NCBI GenBank assembly: GCA_036850595.1
Contig: CM072151.1
Span: forward strand, 16,779,307-16,843,306
Reading direction: 5' to 3'
Source: Rhyacichthys aspro
Taxonomy: Eukaryota > Chordata > Actinopteri > Gobiiformes > Rhyacichthyidae
DNA length: 64,000 nucleotides
The translations under genes and the position numbers were made by a program. Positions 24,709-35,736 of the stretch are shown here, piece after piece. The notes beneath the pieces were generated by a model. The model had not been told where the DNA came from. It saw only the letters and a program-made list of their open reading frames with translations, and ran no database searches. The stretch's first letter is position 1. Each line of letters opens with the position of its first letter.

Positions 24709-26983
24709 TAGCGCACTCAGCAGCAGAGCGACACAAACCCGCTGTGGCTGCCAGAGCAGTACAGATGACGTCTCAGAGGCTGACGGCAGATTGAGCAGCT
24801 CTCACTGTGTTGCTGTTTGCACTTAACTCCTGAGAGAAGTGTTGCACAGGGCACAGGACAGTTAGCTCTGTACTGAAGCCTCCCTCTCACACCCTTGTGT
24901 CTACAATATGTGTGTGTCAGCCCACAGTGTGAATATAAACAGAGCCTTCAGTTATTGCAATGGAGCTTCTGTCAAAGCTTCAAGGACATTCTGCAGAAGA
25001 GCCTGCAGCTTGTTTGTTTTGGATGTTTTCTAATGTTGATGTTTTTCATGAAAAACTTATGGGACAACAACCATTTTTAAGAATGTGGTTTAGATTTAAG
25101 ATTTATTGTACATAAAGTGTAAATATGTTCAAAAAGAAAATATTTTATATGATGCATGAAATGAAATCTATAGTCTATTATTTGCAGCTTTGAAAAAGCT
25201 TTTTTCTAATATTGTAAGAAAAATGGTTTCTTAAGTGCTCCTTGTCTAATATATTGACAGACTTCCTTTCTCCCAGGGGACGTGTGTTTGTGTCTGCGTA
25301 GCAGGCAACGATGATGATGTTTTGGACATTTTATGAAACTGTAAAATAGCTTATTTTAAAATGTTTTAAAAGTTATCGTATGCACTTCAGTTGCACACAG
25401 TCAACTAGAGCAAGAGAATGAAATAAAGGTACCACTTATGCTAAAGGTACTGTACCACAGGAAGATTTCCAAACACATTTCTATATAATCTGCTTCTGTG
25501 AACATTTCACACACCTGACTCGAAAATTCAAAACTTTTTTTTTATATATTTTACTTGATCCAAACTAATAATGTCCTTCTAGGATCATTGAGACATCTTG
25601 TTGCCAGGGCAAAATTTGACTGAATATTTGTTCAATTCCACATCTTTTTAACAAGTAAATTAAGACGCTTTGCAAAAGTCACTTGTGAAGTTTGGAAACA
25701 GGGTGTTATGCTTCTTGTTTCTCTTATGATGCTTCAATACATCACATTAATGTTAACAAACTGGAATCCTTTTTTGGGGTTTTGAAATGTTGCACTGTTC
25801 ATTAATTGAAGCTAATGCTCATTCAGACATCTTAAAGATAATGAATCAGCATAGTCTGACTTTGCCCTGCTGACAGTATTCTGTCACTGCCAAGGCCTGT
25901 TCATCACTACAAGGAAGTGGTATACCACTTAACTTTAAGAGTTCACTATCAAGGTTTAAACTCTACAGTAAGGATCTAACCTGAAAGCCTGTGGAAACTG
26001 TCCCTCCAGATATTGTTTGTAGAGCCTCTTCAAATGGAAGGATTGTTGTTGTTTCACTAGCTTTGATTCTCTTTTGTATTCACTCACTTTCAGTCTCTAA
26101 AGATGATAATATATAATAGTTAGACAACTGATTATACAAGACAATGTACAATCTGGCTTAACAATGCCTTTTGACAACTTTGTCAGAAAGCCTTTTCGAA
26201 AACATTTTGGATCCAAAGATGGACAGAGAGGAGCCCTAAATGATATTACACATTACATTTTGTTCAATGTAGTGTTCGTCTGATGTACACACCAGCAACT
26301 CTGAATGTCCATCACTGTTCTCTTACTCTGCTTTCAGTTTGTGTATGCTGTTCCTGTTTGGCTCATTAAATGTACTGCTTTGGTAAAGTCCCTTGACCAT
26401 TTTCAGGGTTTGTCCACACTAAATCCTAAAGACTCTGGTTACATGTGAAGCAGTGATGTCACAGCAGGTGTTTCCTCCCATCAGAGATGTGCAGCACCTG
26501 CTGTGGGCTCACCCATTCAGTTAGAGCCCAACAGCCACTTTGTGTTTGAAATGTTATTTCATTTACATGAACTAAATAAGGTTTTTTTGCAGATCAACCT
26601 AGTCAGACTGTGTCTTAGTATGTAGTTCTCTGGAATCTGCTCTACTGCCACCTGCTGTTAATTATACATTGTCTGAAACTGATATTGTAACATGACACAT
26701 TGGGACAAAATGTTCATTGACTTCTAAAAAAAAAATGCCTATGCTCTGTGATAGTGCACTTTATTTGGAAAAATACCACTTAATGAGTATGCAAATACAT
26801 GTGCTGCCTTGCATTTATTTTGTGAGCCAAACCTTAAATACATTTTAAGGCAAATGTTTAACCATTTGCTGTCATTTGGTTTGAAAATAAAACTAGTCTA
26901 TGTTTGCTTTTACCCTTGTTTCTATTTTGTGCTTATTGTTTTAATGGACAAAAGAAAAACCCTTAGACACCATTTGAAAAGAT
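24709..26983 (+). other. clock: clock 3' untranslated region
   Basis: AT-rich sequence without exons between the clock stop and the tmem165 transcript end. AATAAA signals at 25422-25427 and 26886-26891 allow a UTR of about 0.7 kb or 2.2 kb. The longer form would stop within about 100 bp of the likely tmem165 poly(A) signal on the other strand. A fish-type gccacctgctgttaa fragment lies near 26647. Confidence 0.5.
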
Positions 26984-28077
26984 TTTATTGAGCAGTTTGG
27001 ATTTCACCCAACCAGTATAAGAATTTGTGTTTTTGAATTACATCACAGCTGGCGCAGCCTGTCAAATATTGACAACATGGCATTAGCCTGATCACTTAAA
27101 AAAATATTTCCATTCCTGGTTTACAATGACCTCTCCCCCTCTGTGTACAGTACTTGTTCCCCAGAAGGAAGGGTAAATAAATAAAACCATCTTAAATACA
27201 GGTGAGGCTCGGGACACATTGCTGCTGTTGCTGAATCTCACGTGCCAAAGGGAGTGACTTATACAGAAAGATGTCCTGTTTGGGACAAGATAAGGCTCAG
27301 ACATACAGCAGAGCTACACTGTGCATGGCTTCTAAATCATCTAAAGTTACCCTTGGCCTTTTTTAGTTGTTGGAGCGAATATGACCCAGTATTTATAGCA
27401 GTGACTGTATTACAGTACGTTATCTGCAGTTTACAATTATTGATAAACTCTTGTTACACTGTATTAAGGGCATTACTAATACAGATGTCACAGCATGATT
27501 GTGTGTGGACATTTCAAAGTGGGACTTCCATGTGCCTTACTGTGTGTGAATGAACAAAAAACACTCACCAAAACTAAAACAAGGCCACTGGATGCGTTTT
27601 CACAGCTTGTGAACACAAGCTAAAACACAAATCTAAAAACTGTGCTGTCTACAGTCATCTGACTTTACATGGGTTTATTCTAAATACTCTAAACATTAAA
27701 CTCAAAAAGGCAAAAAATGGAAAACAGGAGAAATCAGTAACAATCCAATTTGCGTTCTGTCAAACAAATTGAGAATAGTCAGAGTTAGATCCTGCCAACA
27801 ATCCAAACTTGTCCTAGTCTTTCCCAAAGCTATAGCTCAATGTGTTCTGCTAATCATTATTTGTACCAGAGCCTTTATAAAAACACACACCTCCCAGTTA
27901 ACTCAAGATAAGTCCAAAATAACAGCTTTTCATTGTCTCAGATAAAATACTACAGGTCCCTCTGGATACTTACAGACTTTGGTTCTTCAGTCGCCTCTCA
28001 GACACATTTAAGTATGATCAAAACAACACCAAATTTTACATTTATGTACAGAGTGAGCCTGAAAAGGTTTGATCTGT
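26984..28077 (-). other. tmem165: tmem165 3' untranslated region
   Basis: The minus strand has an AATAAA signal at 26989-26984 (tttatt on the plus strand) and an alternative at about 27674-27669. The stretch has no other gene. It meets the clock 3' UTR tail-to-tail. Confidence 0.5.
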
Positions 28078-30336
28078 TTAGAGTCCGGCGTCAGGTTTGA
28101 TGAAGAGAGCAGAGAGGGCAAATGCCAGAAAGACAATTCCTCCAATGATGGTGACTGGGAAGAAAAAAAGGACATGTTATGGTGCGACGGAAGATGGCAA
28201 GTGTGTGCCGTCAGTGATTGGGTAAAGAACACTGTTGAGTAGCTTGAGGTTAGCTGTTTTTTACACATAAGCATTTAGGCTCCACCAGAAAGGCTCAATA
28301 AATATGTTCAAACCACATGTATTTATGAAATTTAGAAGAAACTAGTCGACACAGCTTATGTAGAATATCAGCTTCTATAGAGCAGGATGGAAACATTTAA
28401 CAGAATGGATTATAAATTACATGGTCAATTAATACCCAATTATGATTATATACTGTGTTTATTTTTTTCATGTAATGGTCTTTTCAGTTATGTTATGAAT
28501 AAGAGAAGAGGTGTATTTTTTAAGTGCAACAGGTGCTCCCCGTAAATAACTTTATAATTTCCTCTAATCTTTATGGCATTAAGACAAAAAGAGAGCACAC
28601 AAAAACATAAGCTAAGCTCTTACCTGTTCGAACAGATATTTTCTGAGCAATCATTCTCCCTCCAATTACAGCTAGCCCAGTGCACAAACAGTGACCAATT
28701 GTCCCGCCCACAGCAACTCCAAATGGATCCTATGTTGAACAGTGCCATACAGTGAAATTTTACAAGTTGAAATGATTTGGATGATTTCTTGAAAGTGCTA
28801 TGTATGTCTCAAGTGAATGTCTAACAAACCTCTCGAGCAGCGAGAATGATAGTGGTCAGCTGTGAGCGGTCGCCCCACTCCGCCAGGAAGGTGAGGGTAA
28901 AGGCCTGGATGAAGATGGGTGAAATGAAGCTGTGCCACTTTCCCTGAGGCAGGGTAGTCCCTGTCGCTGCTTCAATGTCTGGAGCCCCATTTACGAGCTT
29001 AGAGCGCTGCAGCTGCACACGTGACAAACAAGATGTTCAGCCTCAATATGTCCTAGAGCAGGTAATGCAACACCCTGTGGTTTTATGAAGCCACCAATCT
29101 AGTAATTGGGCCAGGCTTAATTAGAGCTGTAATAGGTTTCAAAATTAACTTCTGCAATGCTTCACTCTCAAAGAAATTTGTATACTGTACAAATATGTAA
29201 CAACAGAGAGTAGCAAGACCAACATATTATTAAATTGTAATGATAAATTTAAGTCCTTAAGTCCCCCAGTAAAGTGCTCACATGCCTTTCATTTGAAAAG
29301 TATTTCTAACAGAAACAGGAATATATATTGAAACAATGCAATAACCCAAACTCTGAGACTGAAATGAATGTGTGGTTAGAGCTTTACCTCTTCATCCTTC
29401 TTCTTGATCTCTGCCTGCACCTCCTCCAGCTCCTCCTGGCCTTCGTCTGGACTCATCTTCAGCCCTTCTCGCAGCATCCGAATGCCAAATATGGCAAACA
29501 GAGCCGTGGACACATAATAAGTGTAAATTCGAGGTATGATGGTGGTGGCATAGCCAAAAAGGACTGGTACAAATAGAATTACAAGTCAGAAAGAGCACAG
29601 TCTGCACTAGAGTTATCACTATCCAGAAGGTGAAAGTTCACTCACCAGAGAGACAAGTCATAACTCCCAGGGCCAGCATGGCACCCGTGAGCACAGTTAG
29701 ACGGTTATAACGCATTGCCATGATGGCTGCGATAAAAAATGTCTTGTCTCCCAACTCAGACACGATGATGACGGACAGAGACGCCACAAAGGCGTGAATG
29801 AAACCCAGGTTCCCCTTCTTTGTCTCATCTTCGGTGACCACTGGGCCCACAGGATGGGTTGTTGAGACCTTCTGCAAAGACAATCACAATGTAAAGCAAT
29901 AATATTCATTAACGCTTAAATCAAGAACTTAACATGAACACAACAAAACCACGCTGAAATGTAGACGAAACCAATGTCAATGTCGCTTATAAAGATGTGT
30001 GTCTGTTAAATATAATTTTTAGAGAGTAACTTTGTCTTTGTGGATAACCCGGAACACTGTGTGATACGTCTCAGTTAGCATGTGCTAGCTTTGACCCTCG
30101 TCGGAGTGGTGGCAAAGATGTTGACGGAAACAGCCCCTTAGCGAAAGATACCGCCTGAGTTTGTATAAACTGGAAAAATAATGAAGTACCTCTTGTAGTG
30201 GTTGCTCTTGGACTGGGTTGTGCTCATCTGGGATCGCGGCAACACCGACCGACAGCAGCGAGACGGAGAGCAGAAACAAGAGGCGCATCACACTTGTGTT
30301 AGCTCGTCCATCTCCTCTGCCGACTGTAGCAGGCAT
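28078..30336 (-). CDS. tmem165: TMEM165, Golgi cation/proton exchanger (UPF0016/GDT1 family)
   Basis: Golgi membrane protein that supplies Mn2+/Ca2+ in exchange for H+; loss in humans gives a congenital disorder of glycosylation. Six exons on the minus strand in coding order: 30336-30190, 29871-29646, 29563-29388, 29012-28830, 28729-28624, 28154-28078. Splice sites and phases agree and encode 304 residues; human has 324. An N-terminal hydrophobic segment follows Met17 (MRLLFLLSVSLLSVGVAA). The two family signatures are present: ELGDKT at about 88-93 and EWGDRS at about 228-233, each in a hydrophobic repeat. An acidic, Lys-rich cytosolic loop (EELEEVQAEIKKKDEE) lies between the halves. The C-terminus VTIIGGIVFLAFALSALFIK is nearly identical to human. 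The start at 30336 is the counterpart of the usual N-terminus; an in-frame ATG at 30360 would add eight residues. Confidence 0.97.
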
Positions 30337-30600
30337 TATTGCTCCCAGAAAACAAACCAAAGCACGTACTAAGCTGCAGTTGTTTATGGAATCACATAAT
30401 GTACTCTACCACCAAAACTACTAACTTCATAATCGCATCGTGTCCAGTTTGATAGACTCTTTGATAATACACGTCACTATCTAACAAACCGAGCTAACTC
30501 TGGGAGAAGTTAGCTACAGAAAAGACGTGATTGGCTGTGACACGAATCACGTGTCCATTGACGTTGACATACACATCGGACTGCTCAGTGATTGGACAAT
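30337..30600 (-). promoter_or_regulatory. tmem165: tmem165 promoter region
   Basis: Immediately upstream of tmem165 on its own strand are two CCAAT boxes (plus-strand attgg at 30530-30534 and 30591-30595), a CACGTG E-box at 30548-30553 and CRE-like gacgt words at 30524-30528 and 30561-30565. Together these form a compact 75-bp cluster about 190-260 bp above the start codon. The transcription start is not fixed. The E-box could be read by CLOCK/BMAL1 or by USF/MYC-type factors; the sequence alone does not say which. Confidence 0.5.
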
Positions 30601-30867
30601 CAGACTGTCTGTCATTGTGCTGCACATGTACTAGAAATAAACAAGAGTTCTCAGAATGAAAACCTAACCTCTCTGTGGCCACTACTAATGAAATATTCAC
30701 GTAAAGCAGAATAATATGGACTGATACAACCAAATTAAAATGTATAGAAAACAGTGTTCTAATTATAAAAGAGAGAAAATAAATTCATGACTTGTTTTAA
30801 TGATAAAATATGCTATAATGTTGTTGCAGCATAATACATTTTCATAATTAATAACTTATTTAAAAAA
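30601..30867 (-). other. Spacer between tmem165 promoter and srd5a3 stop (probable srd5a3 3' UTR)
   Basis: AT-rich, no coding signal. As srd5a3 and tmem165 read in the same direction, this must contain the srd5a3 3' end. A minus-strand ATTAAA-type signal (tttaat on plus) near 30797-30802 is the only weak poly(A) candidate noticed. Confidence 0.4.
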
Positions 30868-32185
30868 TTACAACAAAAATGGTATAAATGCTTTTCTCTG
30901 TCTTGGGTATGAATCATATTTGCAAATATAAAGGTCATGACACAGCTGTGCTGCTAATGCCTGGTTGAAAAACACATAAAGAGCAACAAGCCACCAGGTG
31001 AGGGAAAGTCCTCCTGAAACCACACACAGTGAGATGTAGATCAGTAGCTCCGCAAAGTAATGTGGACATGACACCAGCTCGAACCATCCTCCATTTGGCA
31101 GTTTATGAGCCGTTGTCTCAACAGTTCCTGCGGGACATCAAAAGACAAAGTACAAAGTCAAGTTGAAAAACAGAGTTGCTGTAGCTGTACATATTAATAC
31201 TGGTATCACAAAATATTAGATGTACACTGGTCAAGTACATGAGCCCACCTGATTTTCCAGTGCGTAGCCTGGCCAGCAAGACCATAGATTGATTCTGGAG
31301 CAGAGAAGCCAAAACAAAAAGTACAAATCCAACCATGTGACACCAGTCCAATTGAGAAAAGAGGGAGCCACTGTCTGCAACAATGATACCAATTGTAAAT
31401 GTAACAAAGTAGATTTTTAGTAGATGAAGTGATTAACATTAATATTAGCCTTACCTTTCTTTACAAGATGATCAGAGCACAGTGTAGTAAGGCCTAATAA
31501 GATGTAATATACCAGGCCAAATATATACTGTACAACATGTATAACTCCATCCGAGAAAACGCTGACAAAACAGCACTCAAGTAGTCTCCTCAGAGAATGG
31601 ACCCACAGCAGCAGCTGCAAGAGCAAAGTGGTCATCTGTGGAGCTGGAGACAGCGAGAGCATCAGTAAGTAACACAGAAGAAAGAACAGAAGCACTACCG
31701 GGTCAAAGTTACTGCACATTACCTTGACTGTCAGTGTCTGTCTTAGATACACCTGTTAAAATGGTTAATATCCTTGTCAACCATGAAGGCAGTGGCTGAT
31801 GCTGGAAGATGAAGTTCAGGTACAATAGCAGCAGAAAGCCGTTCCAACAAACGGAGGCGGCGTAAAAGTGCCAAAACCACCTGTAAAGACAAGGAAAAGG
31901 TTGCAGATATTGTAACCCATTGACTATCCACATCCTAAAATCATTCTTTAATTGAAATGACCTCTTTGGGACATCAAACACGCGCAGCCAATCCTCTCGT
32001 CTGAGGTTCTGCTTAGTTTTACCGTAGCGGATAAGATCCTGAAATATCACGAAAACAAAAGATTTTTCATAGTCTCTTGGAAGATGTGATGAGAATTTGT
32101 ACAAACCAAAAGCTACAATAAAGCCAGCCGCCAGAAACGCCCAAATCAAATCAATTAGACTGAAGCTAACTAAGCTCCAGATCAT
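30868..32185 (-). CDS. srd5a3: SRD5A3, steroid 5-alpha-reductase family polyprenol reductase
   Basis: ER membrane enzyme of the steroid 5-alpha-reductase family required to turn polyprenol into dolichol, the lipid carrier for N-glycosylation. Five exons on the minus strand in coding order: 32185-31962, 31880-31753, 31643-31455, 31374-31249, 31127-30868. Phases agree and give 308 residues; human has 318. Recognisable blocks are FQDLIRYGKTK and FDVPKRWFWHFYAASVCWNG near the N-terminus, HSLRRLLECCFVSVFSDGVI, HVVQYIFGLVYYILLGLT, and the C-terminal reductase region LTWWLVALYVFFNQALAAQL with YPRQRKAFIPFLL at the end. The protein is multi-spanning. The start (ATG at 32185) opens directly into a hydrophobic segment; the same frame stays open upstream to about 32302 but that part is basic and unlike the family. 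Introns are short (81-161 bp, except about 300 bp in one gap of 109-121 bp class); intron 1 is only 81 bp. Confidence 0.96.
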
Positions 32186-34614
32186 TTTGAAGCTACCGGG
32201 GACGTGAGCATTGTTTTGTGCAACACGGAAAATGTACCGTCGGCAAACAGTCGTAAAAAGTTCCGGCCTGCTTTTTATTTTTATTTTTTTTTTAACGTAC
32301 ACAAGAGATGACTAGATAGTAACATTTAGTACAGTTACGTAAGGTGAATAAATTAACATAAAACTGAAGAAGGAAAAAAACAAACAAACACAAGACCACT
32401 AGAGAATTAGTGCACTAGAGAAAAGGCCAATTCTAAAAAATATTTTTTGTCTTTTCTTTTTCGCTGGTAAACCCATTACATACAGAAAAATAATGACATA
32501 TAAAACTAATTATTTAATCATTTATGACTAAATGACAACAGATAAATGCTCAGGGGAAAAAAATACGATGGTAAATACTGTGCAGTAGGTGGCAGCACTT
32601 GAATCATACATTGTCATTGTATTAGTGTTGTGTTATAGTTTCAATTATGTTCTTTTTATGGATGCTTTTTGTAATGTTCTGGTATAATGAATGTTGTACT
32701 GCATCAATATAGAGATTAAGAAAAAAAAATCTTAAGAACAATTTAAAAACCAGCATAACATTAACACTGTTTTGCCTTCAAATGCTATTTCTTTTTCTTT
32801 TGCACACTATTCATGGACCCTATTTTAAATTATTCTGCTATATAATTCCTATGCATAAATTATCTACCAGTCACAAAAATGTGACATGAAGCCTTTGGAC
32901 AGAGGATTTTAACAAAGAAGGCAACACATCTGCCAAACCTTCAGTAGACTATCAGTAATGTGTGTGCACCATCACTGAACCATTAGAATAATTCTGATGT
33001 TAAACAGACCCCTTGGCCTCCCAACCTCATTAATTTTCCATTTTTGCAGAGCTCTCTGCTCTCACTAATCATCTGTTTGTTCGTTCTTTTTTACAATGCA
33101 CCAGCACGTCAAAGGCAAAGATGAGTGTTTGTGTGAAAGACTTGGTGAGGTCTCTGAGCCAGTAGATTCCAGGATGCCTCTTAGAGGAGCACTATATCCT
33201 GTCTGAGGAAGTGTGCACTGCTTCCCGCTTCCCTCCCTTCTACATCCTCAGTGTCCTCTTCTTTTTTACTGTGCCAAGGCCTGACAACACCATAAGCCCT
33301 TGCTCCACAGCCAAAGACACACAACTTATTGTTTCATGTCACAAACTACTCGATTTGTTTTGCAAAACATCTAAAATGCACAGGCCTACAGATTCTGTTT
33401 CATCAACAATGAAGTAACATTCAGTTTCAGCATTTTATTTTTGTGCTTGATTGCAAAATAAAAGGAACTGTACCGTGACTCTACTTGTGTTTGGCTGCTC
33501 ATACATAGGCCAGTTTAATCCTTCAGTCACAAAAATAGGGTCTGAACACACAAACACACTTCCCTCCCCAACCCTGCTGCTCTCTTTCTTTTAGTCTGTC
33601 TCTCACTCAATAGACAATGTTCTGAGGGCATTCTTCATGTGTTGAATTGTGTGGGACACTGACCTTTGAAACCCCCAGTAAAACCAAAGCATAAACACAG
33701 GAGTGCAAAAACAACCCAGCTTTTAACTAGTGGATAAAATGGTTGTTGTTAACTCTAATACAAGGCAGATTCATTACTATTCAAATGAAAAACAATGCAA
33801 ACCAAATGTCTTACCTCCTGAAAAACATATGCACTCTTTGTCTTTGTGTGAGCTGAAGTTCATAACTCATCAAGGTGTGCAATATGTAACTATGGAAAAC
33901 AAACACAGAGTATAAGTGGAAACTCTTTCATTTCCATTCTTTCCAGAGGTGTGTTTGGTGCACAGTGGCCTTCAGGAAGTGTTCACATGGAGGATGGTAG
34001 ACAGAGAATCCCTGTAGAAGTGACCAGGCCAGGAAACATGTGGAAGAAACACAAATGCAACATACCACCTCACTATGTCCCAGAACCAAGCAGCCAGCCG
34101 GCATCAAGATTCATAATATGATATCTAAATGTATTTAGAAAGCTTCCTTCAATATGATGTTAATATATAGAAAAAACTTTTTAAAGCGGTCATGCATTGT
34201 TGCATTTATTCATTTATTCCAGTGTGCAGCAGGATCCCTGAAGTATTCCACCTGCAGGTCTATGTCTCATAGGCCTAGTTACACTCAAGACACTCAAGGC
34301 ATCAACTGAAGCTTTGTGTTTCAAGAAGGCTTCATATTCTAACATCACTAGACCCCATGAACATACTGGAACATATTATTTTAACCATTTCACTTTAGCG
34401 GCTAGTTATAGGTGCTGTTGTTCACATTCCTCTGACATTGAATTTTAAAACTGAATTCAAAATCTAGCTCACTTTAATTTGAGCCACAAAAACACTACAA
34501 TAAAGTCTTAACCCACTTCTTTTGTAATGTTTTTAGTTTGCTTTACTGCTCACTCAGCCAGCAGGAGCTTCCTCATTTTGTCAACAGTGATTGCATTGCA
34601 GCATTTACTCGAAC

Positions 34615-35090
34615 TGAAACATGGCACCTGCTGCTAGAGATGGCACTTGAAGCTGTAGATGACACAACTTTGTGGCACCTGGTTCTGTAGTAGATTCCAC
34701 AACTTTGTGGCAAATGCCACACTTTGTGGTAATTCTGTAGTATCTGCCCAGTGACGGTAAAAAGCCCTTTATACCATCAATGTATCTGCTGCATAAAATG
34801 CCTAAATGTTTTGGTAGATGTAAAACAACAACTGCACCTGCCACTTTAGATTCTTTTTGGCTCGTGCCATAACCTTGTGGCTCCTGCTGTACACAGTACC
34901 TGCCACAAACCTTGCCACTGTAGGCATTGTACCTGCCACTGTACCTGCCACAACATCATGGCACCAGCAGCTTTAGAAGCCACACAACATGACACAACTT
35001 TGTGGTACCTGCCAGTGAACATGCCACAAAAATTAAGCATCTACCAGTGTAGATGCTTCAGTGTTGTGGTCTGCCACAAGAGAGGCCTGG
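34615..35090 (+). repeat. Degenerate minisatellite, unit related to cacaactttgtggcacctg
   Basis: The words cacaactttgtgg, ggcacctg and ctgccac recur many times with varying spacing, for example near 34621, 34660, 34698, 34870, 34930 and 34990. The unit is about 20-40 bp and much diverged. No frame through it resembles a protein family. It lies about 0.65-1.1 kb upstream of the kdr start codon. Confidence 0.75.
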
Positions 35091-35449
35091 AGTAACATAA
35101 CACCCCCTACTGGTAGGAATTCAAACATCTTTACAGCTTTGGGGAAGTTGAACAAATATATTTTTGTCTTTCCAACGGGGAACATTATGTAGGCTACCGT
35201 TTGTATTTTTTTTTAATCCTAAAAATTCCATAACTGCATAGACCTGACTATATTACTCCAACCACTATGCTAGACCGGTTAATCTACAACATAGAAGAGG
35301 AAATTTAAGTGTACAATGTGCTTTACCAATGGTAAAGGATAAACTATAGACAATTAATGAATGAACGGAGCAAGGGATGTGGACTAAATGTATTCTTTTC
35401 TTTTTTATATGTCTTTAGCTTTAAATAAGGTTTGTGTGGCCTGTGGTGA

Positions 35450-35736
35450 TGTGTTCTGTCACTGCAGGTTGTGTCAAGTCCTCTTCAGACAGACCCCTCC
35501 TCTGAAGCTGTGGACTGAGGACAGAGCTCTCACACATCACTGGACACAGGACACAGGGCACTGCGGACCTCACACTCAGCTCATGTCTTTGTGCTGCTGC
35601 AAACTTTGACATTTTTCTTCTGGGTGAAAAGAAAACAACTATCGTCAATGGATTTGCTAAAGAGTCAAAGTGTCAAACTTTGATAACACTTAATACAATT
35701 TTTTCTGGATGTTTATATGGTTCCTAGTGTTGGATA
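35450..35736 (+). promoter_or_regulatory. kdr: kdr 5' leader/promoter with short upstream ORFs
   Basis: The stretch directly before the kdr start codon. It includes two short frames that end before the main start: ATG at 35583 (8 codons, TGA at 35607-35609) and ATG at 35648 (11 codons, TGA at 35681-35683). No TATA box or firm start site is seen, so whether the upstream frames are transcribed is unknown. Confidence 0.4.

Larger units (their letters stand above)
32186..35736. other. Divergent intergenic interval, srd5a3 to kdr
   Basis: The bidirectional spacer between the srd5a3 start (minus) and kdr start (plus). It holds the srd5a3 5' region near 32186-32290, a fish-type gtaggtggcagcactt fragment (about 32585), a degenerate tandem repeat at 34615-35090, and the kdr 5' leader after about 35450. 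No exon or RNA gene is recognised. The part from 33060 to 33700 is less AT-rich and might carry regulatory DNA, but nothing specific is seen. Confidence 0.5.

Noticed and set aside
32186..32302. In-frame N-terminal extension of srd5a3 up to 32302
   Set aside because: The added residues are Lys/Arg-rich and unlike the family, whose N-terminus is a membrane segment. The ATG at 32185 starts exactly there.
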